From: Roseivirga sp. BDSF3-8
Lineage (GTDB): Bacteria; Bacteroidota; Bacteroidia; Cytophagales; Cyclobacteriaceae
Direction of reading: 5' to 3'
NCBI RefSeq assembly: GCF_041449215.1
Contig: NZ_JBGNFV010000001.1
Location: forward strand, 3,551,001 to 3,615,000
DNA length: 64,000 nucleotides
The notes under the pieces were generated by a model. It worked only from the letters and a program-made list of their open reading frames with translations, was not told the DNA's origin and did not search any database. Position numbers and translations under genes: made by a program. Below, piece by piece: positions 7,053 to 16,528 of this stretch (position 1 is the first letter of the stretch; each line of letters opens with the position of its first letter).

Positions 7053-8169
7053 AAAACAAACCCGCCCGAAAAGGGTGTTATTTATAGACAGGGACGGGAC
7101 CATTATTAAAGAACCGCCCACTGACTACCAGGTAGACTCACTGGAAAAGCTGGAATTTTTGCCTAAAGCCATTTCTAATCTCAGAAAACTGGCCGAGCAG
7201 ACTGACTTTGAACTTGTGATGGTGACAAACCAGGATGGCCTGGGAACAGATAGCTTTCCCGAAGATACCTTCTGGCCGGCTCAATATAAAATGCTAAAGA
7301 CCCTCGAGGGTGAAGGCGTACATTTTTCTGCTATTCACATAGACCGGACATTTGAGCATGAAAATGCTCCAACGCGCAAGCCAGGCACTGCCTTGCTTAC
7401 AGAGTACATCGATAGCGATAAGTATGATATGGCCCGTAGCTATGTAATCGGAGATCGGCACACAGATATTCAGCTAGCTGATAATCTTGGGTGTAAGGGC
7501 ATTCTGATTGCTTCGGAAGAAACGGAGAGCCATGCCAGTTTGGTTACCGAAGACTGGGACCGTATTTTTGAATTTCTCAGGTTGCCTGAAAGAAAAGCTT
7601 CCGTTCGTCGCACGACCAGTGAAACCGATATTAAGGTAGAACTCAATCTGGATGGTACCGGGAAGACCCGTATCCATACAGGGTTAGGCTTTTTTGATCA
7701 TATGCTGGAGCAGATAGGCAAGCACGGCATGATAGACCTGGAGGTAGAGGTTAAAGGTGATCTGCATATTGATGAGCACCATACGATAGAAGACACTGCC
7801 CTGGCCCTTGGGCAGGCTTTTGCAGATTCCCTTTCTGACAAAAGAGGAATGGCCCGTTACGGTTTCGTATTGCCTATGGATGAAGCCCTTGCCCGCGTAG
7901 CCATTGACTTTGGAGGGAGACCATGGCTTGTGTGGGATGCAGGCTTTAAAAGAGAGAAGATCGGGGATATGCCTACTGAAATGTTTCACCATTTCTTCAA
8001 AAGCTTTTCCGATGCGGCACGCTGCAATCTTAATATCAAAGTGGAAGGGGAAAATGAACACCACAAGATAGAAGCGATCTTTAAAGGCCTTGCAAGGGCT
8101 ATAAAAATGGCTGTGAGCCGTAATCTCCGGGAGATAGATAACCTGCCTAGTACCAAAGGCACCCTTTAA
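7042..8169 (+). CDS. hisB: bifunctional histidinol-phosphatase / imidazoleglycerol-phosphate dehydratase
   Basis: 375 residues with two domains. About 1-170 is a HAD phosphatase ([12 protein letters not shown] nucleophile motif, [21 protein letters not shown]). About 180-375 is imidazoleglycerol-phosphate dehydratase ([48 protein letters not shown], giving the manganese-binding His pairs). It therefore does steps six and eight of histidine synthesis. This fused form is typical of enterobacteria and Bacteroidota. hisH, hisA, hisF and hisI are not in this operon: the transcription unit ends here and must be completed elsewhere. Confidence 0.97.
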   Translation: MSNEKQTRPKRVLFIDRDGTIIKEPPTDYQVDSLEKLEFLPKAISNLRKLAEQTDFELVMVTNQDGLGTDSFPEDTFWPAQYKMLKTLEGEGVHFSAIHIDRTFEHENAPTRKPGTALLTEYIDSDKYDMARSYVIGDRHTDIQLADNLGCKGILIASEETESHASLVTEDWDRIFEFLRLPERKASVRRTTSETDIKVELNLDGTGKTRIHTGLGFFDHMLEQIGKHGMIDLEVEVKGDLHIDEHHTIEDTALALGQAFADSLSDKRGMARYGFVLPMDEALARVAIDFGGRPWLVWDAGFKREKIGDMPTEMFHHFFKSFSDAARCNLNIKVEGENEHHKIEAIFKGLARAIKMAVSRNLREIDNLPSTKGTL

Positions 8170-8237
8170 TTACCAGAATACTACCTTAAGCAGGCAACAT
8201 TTTACCTCAAGGATGGGGGAAACTTTAGTCAAGGTGT

Positions 8238-8245
8238 TATTTTTG
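8238..8245 (+). promoter_or_regulatory. -7 element (TATTTTTG) before guaA
   Basis: TATTTTTG fits TAnnTTTG and lies only 4 bases before the guaA ATG, so mRNA would be leaderless or nearly so. No -33 TTTG is seen. Confidence 0.5.
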
Positions 8246-8249
8246 CGCC

Positions 8250-9779
8250 ATGAACGAACAGATCCTCATCCTTGATTTTGGTTCTCAATATACCCAGCTT
8301 ATCGCAAGGCGGGTTAGGGAGCTGAACGTTTACTGCGAAATCCACCCATATAATAACATTCCGGAGATAGATGAGTCCGTAAAGGGGGTCATCCTTTCCG
8401 GTAGCCCTTGTTCTGTGCGCGACGAAGGGTCGCCCGAACTAAACCTGTCAGGAATCCGGGGGAAATTGCCATTGCTTGGTATCTGCTACGGGGCCCAGCT
8501 AATGGCTCATCGTAATGGAGGCCATGTATTGCCATCAGAAATACGTGAGTATGGCCGGGCCAAGCTGGAAAAAGTAGATACCCACTACCAGTTGCTCAAA
8601 GAGATAAACCTGAATAGTCAGGTCTGGATGAGCCACGGAGACACTATCAAGACACTTCCTGAAAAATTTAAGGTAATAGCCAGTACCCCCAGTGTGGAGG
8701 TAGCTGCCTATAAGATAGAGGATGAGGAAACCTACGGAATTCAGTTCCACCCTGAAGTGACTCACTCACTTGAGGGCAAAACTGTACTGAGAAACTTCGT
8801 AGTTCACATATGCGGATGTCACCAGGACTGGACGCCTGATACCTTTGTTGAAGATACCGTATCGATGCTTCAGGATAAGCTGGGCGATGATAAGGTAGTA
8901 CTTGGCCTATCCGGTGGGGTGGACAGTTCTGTAGCTGCCATGCTTATACATAAGGCCATAGGTAAAAACCTGCATTGTATCTTCGTAGACAACGGCCTGC
9001 TGCGTAAAAATGAATTTGAAGATGTGCTGGAAAGCTACAAGCACATGGGCCTTAATGTAAAAGGGGTAGATGCCAGCCAGCAGTTTTACGATGCACTGGA
9101 AGGTATTACTGACCCTGAGGAAAAACGTAAGGCTATTGGTAAAGTCTTCATCGATGTGTTTGACCAGGAAGCTCACGCTATCCAAAATGTAAAGTGGCTT
9201 GCACAGGGGACCATCTACCCTGATGTAATTGAGTCTGTATCTGTTAAAGGCCCTTCCGCCACCATCAAAAGCCATCATAATGTAGGTGGCCTGCCTGAGC
9301 GGATGAATCTGAAAGTCGTGGAACCGTTGAACAGCCTTTTCAAAGATGAGGTTAGAAGAGTGGGTAAAACCATGGGGCTGGAACAGACCATACTCGGAAG
9401 GCACCCCTTCCCTGGTCCGGGGCTAGCAATACGGATATTAGGTGACATCACACCACAAAAAGTACGAATCCTGCAGGAAGTAGATCACATATTTATCAGT
9501 GGCCTGAAAAATAACGACTTGTATGATGACGTTTGGCAGGCAGGGGCTATACTCTTACCTGTACAGTCTGTAGGAGTTATGGGGGATGAACGCACGTACG
9601 AAAATGTAGTGAGTCTCCGGGCAGTTACCAGCGTAGATGGCATGACTGCTGACTTCTGTCACCTGCCCTATGAATTTCTCGCTGATATCTCAAGTGATAT
9701 CATAAACCGGGTTAAGGGCGTTAACAGAGTTGTATATGACATCAGCTCCAAACCACCAGCTACGATAGAATGGGAATAA
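8250..9779 (+). CDS. guaA: GMP synthase (glutamine-hydrolysing)
   Basis: 509 residues, normal length. It converts XMP to GMP using ATP and ammonia from glutamine. The N-terminal class I amidotransferase has the nucleophile Cys79 in [11 protein letters not shown] and the His/Glu pair in QFHPEVTHS. The ATP-pyrophosphatase domain starts at [17 protein letters not shown] (PP-loop), and the dimerisation domain ends in the typical KPPATIEWE. It is the first gene of a three-gene operon, with one base to the next ATG. Confidence 0.98.
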   Translation: MNEQILILDFGSQYTQLIARRVRELNVYCEIHPYNNIPEIDESVKGVILSGSPCSVRDEGSPELNLSGIRGKLPLLGICYGAQLMAHRNGGHVLPSEIREYGRAKLEKVDTHYQLLKEINLNSQVWMSHGDTIKTLPEKFKVIASTPSVEVAAYKIEDEETYGIQFHPEVTHSLEGKTVLRNFVVHICGCHQDWTPDTFVEDTVSMLQDKLGDDKVVLGLSGGVDSSVAAMLIHKAIGKNLHCIFVDNGLLRKNEFEDVLESYKHMGLNVKGVDASQQFYDALEGITDPEEKRKAIGKVFIDVFDQEAHAIQNVKWLAQGTIYPDVIESVSVKGPSATIKSHHNVGGLPERMNLKVVEPLNSLFKDEVRRVGKTMGLEQTILGRHPFPGPGLAIRILGDITPQKVRILQEVDHIFISGLKNNDLYDDVWQAGAILLPVQSVGVMGDERTYENVVSLRAVTSVDGMTADFCHLPYEFLADISSDIINRVKGVNRVVYDISSKPPATIEWE

Positions 9780-9780
9780 T

Positions 9781-11484
9781 ATGAATAAAGCCTTTTCAAT
9801 ACTAATACTAGTTATAACCCTTACCGCCGGTACAGTGCTAAGCCCTGTAAATGCACAGGACTACCGCAATAAATTTCTAAACGGCAAAGCACTGTATAAG
9901 GAAGGGCGATACGGTTTGGCTATGGAAGCCCTGCGGCCTGTAACAACCAACGAACCGGATAATATTTACCACGAGTATGCCTCATTCTACTATGCCCTGT
10001 CTGCTTACAATGACGGACAACTGGATCTGGCTGAGAATATGCTTATGCAAATTCGCCAGAGAAGTCCTCGCTGGAGTAAGACTGATGAGGTTAGGTACTG
10101 GCTATCACTGGTAAACTTTGAGCAGAATGACTACCGGAAGGCAGTAGGCATAACCAAAGACATAAAGTCCCGTGACCTGCAGAAGGAAACGGTAAACATG
10201 AAGCTTCACTTTCTACGTCAGTTAAATGATACTGATGAGCTCAAGGCATTGCTGAGTGAATATACCTATGACCGGGAAGTTGCTGTCGTACTGGCCGAAA
10301 AGATATCAGCTAAATCCGTAATGAATCAGGATAAAGCCCTGCTGGATTTTCTGGTGAATGAGTTCGACCTGAATGAGGAAGAATTTTCAGTGACGAGGGA
10401 AATACGCAGGGTAAAAAAGCCCTACTATCGCGTAGCGGCGGTATTACCCTTTTTCATGGATCAGCTCGAAGAAAACAGCAGCCGCGTCCGTAACCAGTTT
10501 GTACTTGACCTGTATACGGGCATGGAAGTAGCTGTGGAGGAACTGAAGGAAGAAGGTATTGACATCCGCCTGTTTGCTTATGATACACGGCGCGACAGCC
10601 TCGCTACAGCAAAATTAATGGCAATGCCTGAAATGGCGACTATGGATCTCATCGTTGGCCCCTTATTTCCAGATCCCTTCAAAGTAGTATCTGACTTCAG
10701 CTACCGGAATCGCATTAATATGCTGAACCCACTCAGTACAAATAGTGATATAGTCAGCGATAACCCCTACAGCTTCCTTTTTCTGCCAAGCCAGGAAACG
10801 CAGGGCAGGAAGGCAGCAGAGTTTGCAGGAGCACAATTTGAAAATAAACGCGCTCTCGTTTTCTATGAAGATAACGAACGTGACTCCGTCAGGGCGGCTA
10901 CGTACGCAAAAGAAATCACTGATAATGGCTTTACAGTACTCAGATTCATTAAGATATCCGAAGGCGATGAAAGAGGTACCTTCGGTATTTTAAAGGACTA
11001 CGCAGGCAAGGACCGTAATACCGAAGCAATAGGCCATGTATTCATATCAGGGTCATCTACTCTTACTGCCGCCAGCGCCATATCCGCATTGGAAAGGCTC
11101 AGTCAAGGCATTCCGGCAGTAGTGCCCGGTGAGTGGCTGGATTTGTCTTTTATTAACTTCGAACAGGCGGAAAGCCTTGGACTTTACTTTGTCGACCCTG
11201 ATTACACATTATACTCTGCCGGAGTAACTGAAACCTTTAAGCAAAAGTATATCGATAAAACAAGCTCATTGCCAAATCGCTTTGCCTATCTGGGATACGA
11301 GTCCATGATGACCACAGGTCAGATGCTTAATAAGTATGGTGTTTATTTCCAGACCGGTTTTGAAGAAACTGACCGGCAGGAAGGACGCCTCATGTCAGGA
11401 GTAAGCTACAAAGAATTTAATGATAACCAGATCGTACCTATAATCAGGTTCGAGGAGGCAGAACTGAAAATTGTAAATAACTGA
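9781..11484 (+). CDS. secreted TPR plus periplasmic-binding-fold protein (LpoA/LppC-like architecture)
   Basis: 567 residues. A signal peptide (MNKAFSILILVITLTAGTV, cleavage near VNAQD) sends it to the periplasm. About residues 30-190 are helical repeats of TPR type (GKALYKEGRYGLAMEAL, AYNDGQLDLAENML). From about 215 (YYRVAAVLPFFMDQLEENSS) it becomes a type I periplasmic-binding fold with MDLIVGPLFPDPFKVV and NPLSTNSDIV, as in amino-acid ABC receptors. The order TPR then binding fold is that of LpoA, the outer-membrane activator of PBP1a in Gammaproteobacteria. Whether the role is the same here is inference. It is co-transcribed with guaA and hemL, which gives no functional hint. Confidence 0.75.
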   Translation: MNKAFSILILVITLTAGTVLSPVNAQDYRNKFLNGKALYKEGRYGLAMEALRPVTTNEPDNIYHEYASFYYALSAYNDGQLDLAENMLMQIRQRSPRWSKTDEVRYWLSLVNFEQNDYRKAVGITKDIKSRDLQKETVNMKLHFLRQLNDTDELKALLSEYTYDREVAVVLAEKISAKSVMNQDKALLDFLVNEFDLNEEEFSVTREIRRVKKPYYRVAAVLPFFMDQLEENSSRVRNQFVLDLYTGMEVAVEELKEEGIDIRLFAYDTRRDSLATAKLMAMPEMATMDLIVGPLFPDPFKVVSDFSYRNRINMLNPLSTNSDIVSDNPYSFLFLPSQETQGRKAAEFAGAQFENKRALVFYEDNERDSVRAATYAKEITDNGFTVLRFIKISEGDERGTFGILKDYAGKDRNTEAIGHVFISGSSTLTAASAISALERLSQGIPAVVPGEWLDLSFINFEQAESLGLYFVDPDYTLYSAGVTETFKQKYIDKTSSLPNRFAYLGYESMMTTGQMLNKYGVYFQTGFEETDRQEGRLMSGVSYKEFNDNQIVPIIRFEEAELKIVNN

Positions 11485-11487
11485 TTT

Positions 11488-12786
11488 ATGCTCAAAACAG
11501 ACCAAAGCCAACAACTTTTCCAGGATGCTCAGGAGTACATTCCCGGTGGGGTAAACTCTCCGGTCAGGGCCTTTAAAGCAGTGGGCGGTAACCCCCTCTT
11601 TATAAAGTCTGCCAAAGGGGCATACGTGGAGGATGCTGATGGTAACCGGTATGTTGAATTAATAAATAGCTGGGGACCTATGATCCTCGGGCACGCAAAC
11701 CCTCATATTCAAAGTGCTGTACAGGAAGCAATAGGAAACTCTCTTTCCTTTGGTGCACCCACGGAACGTGAGGTGGATATTGCCCGGCTAATAACCAGTA
11801 TGGTGCCTTCAATAGATAAGGTGCGAATGGTTAATAGTGGCACAGAGGCAACAATGTCTGCCGCCAGACTTGCCAGGGGTTATACCGGCCGTGAAAAAAT
11901 CCTTAAGTTTAGCGGGTGTTATCATGGGCATGGCGATAGCTTCCTGATTGCTGCCGGAAGCGGTGCAGCTACAATGGGAGTACCAGATAGCCCCGGCGTC
12001 ACTAAAGGTACCGCCTTGGATACGCTCACCGCACCATTTAATGACTTGGAGGCGGTAAAAGAGCTGGTTAAGGCCAATAAAGACAATGTCGCAGCCATAA
12101 TACTGGAGCCAGTAGCTGGCAATATGGGGTGCGTACTTCCAAAAGAAGGCTTTCTTGAAGGCCTCCGCCAGCTCTGTACAGATGAAGGCATCGTTCTCAT
12201 TTTTGATGAGGTGATGACTGGCTTCCGTCTTGCCCCCGGTGGAGCACAAGAACTGCTTGGTGTTGAGCCAGACATGACTACCCTGGGTAAGATCATAGGT
12301 GGTGGAATGCCCGTAGGTGCTTATGGTGGCCGGAAAGAGATCATGGAGTTTGTTTCTCCGATGGGCCCTGTCTACCAGGCAGGTACCCTGTCAGGTAACC
12401 CTATAGCTATGTCTGCAGGTTTGGCCATGCTTAATCAACTCAACGGAGATTCCGACCTGTATGAAAGGCTGGAGCGAAAGACCGGCCGGATAGTTAAAGG
12501 TATTCGTGAGAACCTGCAAAAGCTGGGACTAAATTATACCACTACCCATATTGGGTCAATGTTCTGTTTATTCTTTACGGACCAGGAGGTTCACAATTTT
12601 GAGACAGCTAAAACCTGCGATACAGCTAAATTTGGCAAATACTTTAGAGCAATGCTCAATAGAGGCATCTACCTTGCCCCCAGCCAGTTTGAAGCTCTCT
12701 TTGTGTCAGACGCGCTGGATGACATTGAAATAGAGAAGATCGTACGGGCTAACTATGAAAGCCTGAAGGAAGTAGAAGGGTTGTAA
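11488..12786 (+). CDS. hemL: glutamate-1-semialdehyde 2,1-aminomutase
   Basis: 432 residues, normal length. A PLP enzyme making 5-aminolevulinate in the C5 route to heme. Diagnostic are the start (QDAQEYIPGGVNSPVRAF), MVNSGTEATMSAARLARG, CYHGHGDSFL, the IIFDEV-like VLIFDEVMTGFR and the PLP Lys in LGKIIGGGMPVGAYGG. It closes the guaA operon, four bases after the previous stop, and is followed by a strong terminator. Confidence 0.97.
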   Translation: MLKTDQSQQLFQDAQEYIPGGVNSPVRAFKAVGGNPLFIKSAKGAYVEDADGNRYVELINSWGPMILGHANPHIQSAVQEAIGNSLSFGAPTEREVDIARLITSMVPSIDKVRMVNSGTEATMSAARLARGYTGREKILKFSGCYHGHGDSFLIAAGSGAATMGVPDSPGVTKGTALDTLTAPFNDLEAVKELVKANKDNVAAIILEPVAGNMGCVLPKEGFLEGLRQLCTDEGIVLIFDEVMTGFRLAPGGAQELLGVEPDMTTLGKIIGGGMPVGAYGGRKEIMEFVSPMGPVYQAGTLSGNPIAMSAGLAMLNQLNGDSDLYERLERKTGRIVKGIRENLQKLGLNYTTTHIGSMFCLFFTDQEVHNFETAKTCDTAKFGKYFRAMLNRGIYLAPSQFEALFVSDALDDIEIEKIVRANYESLKEVEGL

Positions 12787-12816
12787 GAATTGTATTTATA
12801 TTAGGATAATTTATTT

Positions 12817-12848
12817 AAAAGGGAGCTTAAACCAGGCTCCCTTTTTTT
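12817..12848 (+). terminator. intrinsic terminator after hemL
   Basis: Ten-base stem AAAAGGGAGC / GCTCCCTTTT (12817-12826 with 12836-12845) followed by more T. Confidence 0.9.
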
Positions 12849-13072
12849 TGTGCATAATCCTGGTCGTCCCTAATGATTCAATATTCATAGCCTGAATAGT
12901 TCTGTTGGCCGGATTAGCATGTCTAAGGGTTACTTTTTTCTCATCTGCCATTTTTCCGTAGGGTTTCCTGTTTTTTTGCATCTTCTGATAATCTGGCACT
13001 TAGTAGTTTTGTTGTTCCATTTCTTCCGACTATGTGTGGTAAGCGTTGTTTAAAAAAAGCAGATGATGAGAT

Positions 13073-15022
13073 ATGGAGCAGAGCAATAAAAAGAGAGGCA
13101 TATCCCTAAGGGCCAAAGTAGCCTTGGTATTTGGAGGCCTTGCAGCCTTAGTGGTGGTTAATTTTTGCCTGATCACTCTGGCGAATACTAAACTAAGAAG
13201 TGAAGGGGCCAAGCTTGAGATTTCAAGAAGAAACCTTAACCTCGTAAATGAAGCTGCATTTCGTGCGGCGGCGATCGTAGAAGGCCATGAGGCTTATACT
13301 ACTCCTCTCAGAAATCATATTACAGAGGTAGATCAATATATTGATCTGTTAAAATTCGGAGGTACCGTTGAGATCAGGTCGGCTGAGGTAGAACTGGAGC
13401 CTGTTGATGAAAGCGTGTACGCTCAGTTGGAAGTATTTACAAGCCGCTGGGCCCCCTACAAAGAAAACCTGAAATCTATACTTGCCGAAGCAAATGCAGG
13501 AGGTGCCTCTTCTGCCAAAGCTGAGGAAGTGCTGGATAAGATATATGCACAAAATGAAGTGGTTTTCAAGGAAGTGCAGGAGCTCTGTTCGCAAAACATA
13601 GATGCTTATATCAATACGCAAACACGTATCCATACTATCATCTTCGTTCTCACCTTACTTAATATTGCAGGATTAGGCGCCGGATTTTTTCTTGTTCGAA
13701 ACCTCCTCATCAGACCATTGTCAGCGATCCGCTCCACCACGGAACATCTAGCAGATGGTGACCTCAATCTGCAGGTAGCCATCAAGCGGCACGATGAGGT
13801 AGGTAAACTGGGAATTGCCATCAATAAACTGGTCAGCAGCCTTAACAGTTCGGCAGCATTTGCCCGCGAGATAGGGGAAGGAGACTTCAGTAGTGAATTT
13901 AAAGTGGCTGGTGAAAAAGATAAGCTTGGCTATGCCCTTCTGGACATGCGCGAAAACCTGAAGCGTGTGGCTGAGCAGGATAAGATCAGATACTGGTCCA
14001 ATGAAGGTATGGCCCGGTTTGGAGAGATATTGCGTAATGATCATGGAAACCTTAAGGATCTGAGCTATGAGATAATTAGTCAGCTAGTTAAATATATCGA
14101 TGCAAACCAGGGAGCTTTATTTACCTTAGAGGACACCGACGGAGACAAGTCCCTGGAGATGCAGGCCTGTTATGCCTACGATCGTAAGAAGTTTCTGAAG
14201 AAACAGATTGCAATGGGAGAGGGCCTTGCGGGGCAGGCAGCTCTGGAGCAGGATACTATTTACATAACCGAGGTTCCTGATTCATACGCAAATATCACGA
14301 GTGGGCTGGGAGGTAGTCGTCCCAGAAGTATTCTCATTGTCCCTCTGAAGGTCAATGATGAGATTTATGGAGTGGTGGAGATTGCTTCTTTGACCCATAT
14401 CGACTCATATAAAGTCGAATTTGTGGAAAAGATCAGTGAAAATATCGCCTCTTCGCTTTCATCTTCAAAGGTGAATGAGCAGACGAAGCAATTGCTGGAC
14501 GAAAGTCAGGAGCTGACCGAGCAAATGCAGGCTCAGGAAGAAGAAATGAGGCAGAATATGGAGGAGTTGCAGGCTACGCAGGAAGAGATGGCTAGAAAAC
14601 AGCGTGATTTGGCCAAAAATGAAGAGCTCTTCAAGCAGCTTACGGATAATGTTCCAGGAGTCATCTACCAGTTTGCTCTGGATACAGCCACTGGTAAAGG
14701 AAGTTTTACCTACGCAAGCAAGGCAAGCACGCAGCTATTGGGTATTGACCCTGACCAATTGATCAATGCCCCTGACTTTCGTTCCGTGCTGGCCGTACAC
14801 CCTGAAGATGTCGTTTCCTTCCAGGAAAAGTTACAGGAATCAGCCGGCAAGATGGGCTTTTTCTCCTGGGATGGCCGTATCAGGAAGGGGAATGGTGAAT
14901 ATATTTGGGTCAATGCTTCCAGTAGTCCGGAAAGCCAGGGCGATGGAGTCATTCGCTGGGGAGGAATCATTAGCAGCATTGAGAAGCAAAAAGAGTTGGA
15001 GGCCAAACTGCAACAGGTCTGA
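13073..15022 (+). CDS. membrane sensor with HAMP, GAF and PAS domains, no output domain
   Basis: 649 residues. Membrane segment one (about 17-36) and two (about 190-212, ending FFLVRNLLIRPL) flank a periplasmic helical sensor of about 150 residues. A HAMP domain follows (RSTTEHLADGDLNLQVAI, HDEVGKLG), then a GAF domain (about 330-470, GEGLAGQAALEQDTIYI, SILIVPLKVNDEIYGVVEI). Next is a Gln/Glu-rich coiled coil (about 480-525) and a C-terminal PAS domain (NVPGVIYQF, IRKGNGEYIWVNAS). No histidine kinase, GGDEF or methyl-accepting segment is present; the protein stops after PAS. It may pass its signal by contact with separate kinases. An upstream TAGTTTTG lies at 13004-13011, and a terminator follows. 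Confidence 0.8.
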   Translation: MEQSNKKRGISLRAKVALVFGGLAALVVVNFCLITLANTKLRSEGAKLEISRRNLNLVNEAAFRAAAIVEGHEAYTTPLRNHITEVDQYIDLLKFGGTVEIRSAEVELEPVDESVYAQLEVFTSRWAPYKENLKSILAEANAGGASSAKAEEVLDKIYAQNEVVFKEVQELCSQNIDAYINTQTRIHTIIFVLTLLNIAGLGAGFFLVRNLLIRPLSAIRSTTEHLADGDLNLQVAIKRHDEVGKLGIAINKLVSSLNSSAAFAREIGEGDFSSEFKVAGEKDKLGYALLDMRENLKRVAEQDKIRYWSNEGMARFGEILRNDHGNLKDLSYEIISQLVKYIDANQGALFTLEDTDGDKSLEMQACYAYDRKKFLKKQIAMGEGLAGQAALEQDTIYITEVPDSYANITSGLGGSRPRSILIVPLKVNDEIYGVVEIASLTHIDSYKVEFVEKISENIASSLSSSKVNEQTKQLLDESQELTEQMQAQEEEMRQNMEELQATQEEMARKQRDLAKNEELFKQLTDNVPGVIYQFALDTATGKGSFTYASKASTQLLGIDPDQLINAPDFRSVLAVHPEDVVSFQEKLQESAGKMGFFSWDGRIRKGNGEYIWVNASSSPESQGDGVIRWGGIISSIEKQKELEAKLQQV

Positions 15023-15040
15023 TTTAATATAAAGAATAGT

Positions 15041-15076
15041 AAAAGGCTGTTCCGTTCACCGGGGTGGCCTTTTTTA
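15041..15076 (+). terminator. intrinsic terminator after the HAMP-GAF-PAS gene
   Basis: AAAAGGC (15041-15047) pairs with GCCTTTT (15067-15073), with a weaker inner stem, followed by T. Confidence 0.65.
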
Positions 15077-15147
15077 TTGGCGTGTGATAGGGATAGATCC
15101 TTTACGCTAGTGTCACCAGGGTTACATCATCAGCCAGATAATCTTCT

Positions 15148-15155
15148 TACCTTTG
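15148..15155 (+). promoter_or_regulatory. -7 element (TACCTTTG) before the TlpA-like gene
   Basis: TACCTTTG fits TAnnTTTG; the ATG follows after 4 bases, so the mRNA would be nearly leaderless. Confidence 0.5.
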
Positions 15156-15159
15156 TACC

Positions 15160-15768
15160 ATGAGTTTTTGGCAGAAAAATAAGCGCTGGATAGAAATTGC
15201 ATTGTGGGTACTAATACCGGGTACACTTTATCTTACAGGCTATCATGTAGAGGTGATAGGAGGGGCTCAGAGACTTTTGCTTATGACAGGACTGGTAAGT
15301 CCGGATATGTATGGAGAAGAGGCAGCCGAGCCAAAGCACCGGGCTGATCAAAGTCTAACACTGACCAACACAGAGGGGCAGCAGATTACCCTGACTGAAT
15401 TTGAGGGTAAGGTGGTATTCCTGAATTTCTGGGCTACCTGGTGTCCGCCATGTGTGGCTGAAATACCCGGTATAGATAAGCTACAGCAAGACATGGCTTC
15501 CGATAAAATCGCCTTTATGCTGGTGAATACGGATAACGATGAACAAAAGATGAAAGCCTTTCTTAAGCGTAAGGATTATGAAGATTTACCAGTGTATAGG
15601 CCCTTTCCTTCTGTGAATCAAATACCTGCCAGTTACCGGACCGGGGCCATTCCTACTACCATCGTTATAGATAAAGATGGGTATATCAGACTGAGGCAGG
15701 AGGGTATGGCCGATTTCGATACAGACGAATTCCGGCAGTTTTTAACCGAACTGGCAGAGCAGGATTAA
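15160..15768 (+). CDS. TlpA/ResA-like membrane-anchored thiol-disulfide oxidoreductase
   Basis: 202 residues. An N-terminal membrane anchor (IEIALWVLIPGTLYLTGY) is followed by a thioredoxin fold facing the periplasm. The redox site is WATWCPPC, and the cis-Pro region is GAIPTTIVIDKDG. WCPPC is typical of TlpA/ResA proteins, which keep cysteines of apocytochromes or other envelope proteins reduced. No cytochrome maturation gene is near. The stop overlaps by 4 bases with the stop of the convergent lipoprotein gene. Confidence 0.88.
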   Translation: MSFWQKNKRWIEIALWVLIPGTLYLTGYHVEVIGGAQRLLLMTGLVSPDMYGEEAAEPKHRADQSLTLTNTEGQQITLTEFEGKVVFLNFWATWCPPCVAEIPGIDKLQQDMASDKIAFMLVNTDNDEQKMKAFLKRKDYEDLPVYRPFPSVNQIPASYRTGAIPTTIVIDKDGYIRLRQEGMADFDTDEFRQFLTELAEQD

Positions 15769-16436
15769 TTCCGAATACTGTTGAGTGTAAAGGGAGGTGT
15801 CATGATCTGATTACTCTCGTTCAGGGCCCGATCACGTATTCTTACCTGTAGGCGGAGTGTATCGGAAGGAGAGAAGTAGCCAATAAATCCACTGGATTTC
15901 ATGCGGTAATTCAATACTCCTTCTATAGGACCGGAACCGAGGTCTTCATCGTCCTGCAACAAAGGGAAGCGGCCATAGAATGAAAGGCCACACTCGCCAG
16001 GGCGAAAACGGACAAGATCGAAGAACTCATACTCCCCGTCTTGCAGTACGAAAAAGTCAACTTCAATATTATAAAAATCCGGGTTAGGGTCTACAAGGAC
16101 AGTTCGTATGGTTGAGTCTACCTCTATGGTAGCATAATTGGAACAGTTATCCTCAGGCAAGTCCGGGCTGCTTCCCTTATCGATAAAGTCTCCGTCTTGG
16201 TCGTAGACAAACTCGTAAGGATTATAAGGGGCATCAGTTTCAGTGGGCCTCAGCCCCAGGTCTCCGTCACCATCCCGAAAATTGATGGAAAGTACCAGAC
16301 TGTCCGTACCGCTTGCATTATCGTAAAAAGTGATATCATTAAATGATATATCGGGTGCGTCGGGATACTCCGGAGGAGGGTAGCAGCCGACAGCTAAGGA
16401 AAAGAGGATGACAAGTACTAAATAACTATTTTTCAT
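15765..16436 (-). CDS. hypothetical lipoprotein
   Basis: 223 residues from the ATG at 16436 (MKNSYLVLVILFSLAVGCYPPPEY). A longer in-frame start would put a 23-residue tail ahead of the signal peptide and is rejected. The lipobox Cys lies in LAVGC. The mature part is beta-rich with acidic loops (INFRDGDGDLGLRPTETD, RVRIRDRALNES-like LQVRIRDRALNES), which looks like an immunoglobulin-like or calcium-binding beta sandwich. No family name can be given. It is divergent from the LuxE-like gene and convergent with the TlpA gene. Confidence 0.75.
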   Translation of the reverse strand: MKNSYLVLVILFSLAVGCYPPPEYPDAPDISFNDITFYDNASGTDSLVLSINFRDGDGDLGLRPTETDAPYNPYEFVYDQDGDFIDKGSSPDLPEDNCSNYATIEVDSTIRTVLVDPNPDFYNIEVDFFVLQDGEYEFFDLVRFRPGECGLSFYGRFPLLQDDEDLGSGPIEGVLNYRMKSSGFIGYFSPSDTLRLQVRIRDRALNESNQIMTPPFTLNSIRN

Positions 16437-16528
16437 AGAATGCCTTATTCCCAATAACAACCAGAAATTTAACGAAATAATCCGTCTAACCTGTATGTTT
16501 GACAACTGAAAAGTAAAAAACTCCCACG

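Noticed and set aside
12811-12951. Minus-strand 46-residue frame after hemL (MADEKKVTLRHANPANRTIQ...)
   Set aside because: Its codons look rather natural, but the last part is encoded by the hemL terminator stem, and no promoter or start signal is visible. Conservation in relatives would reverse this.
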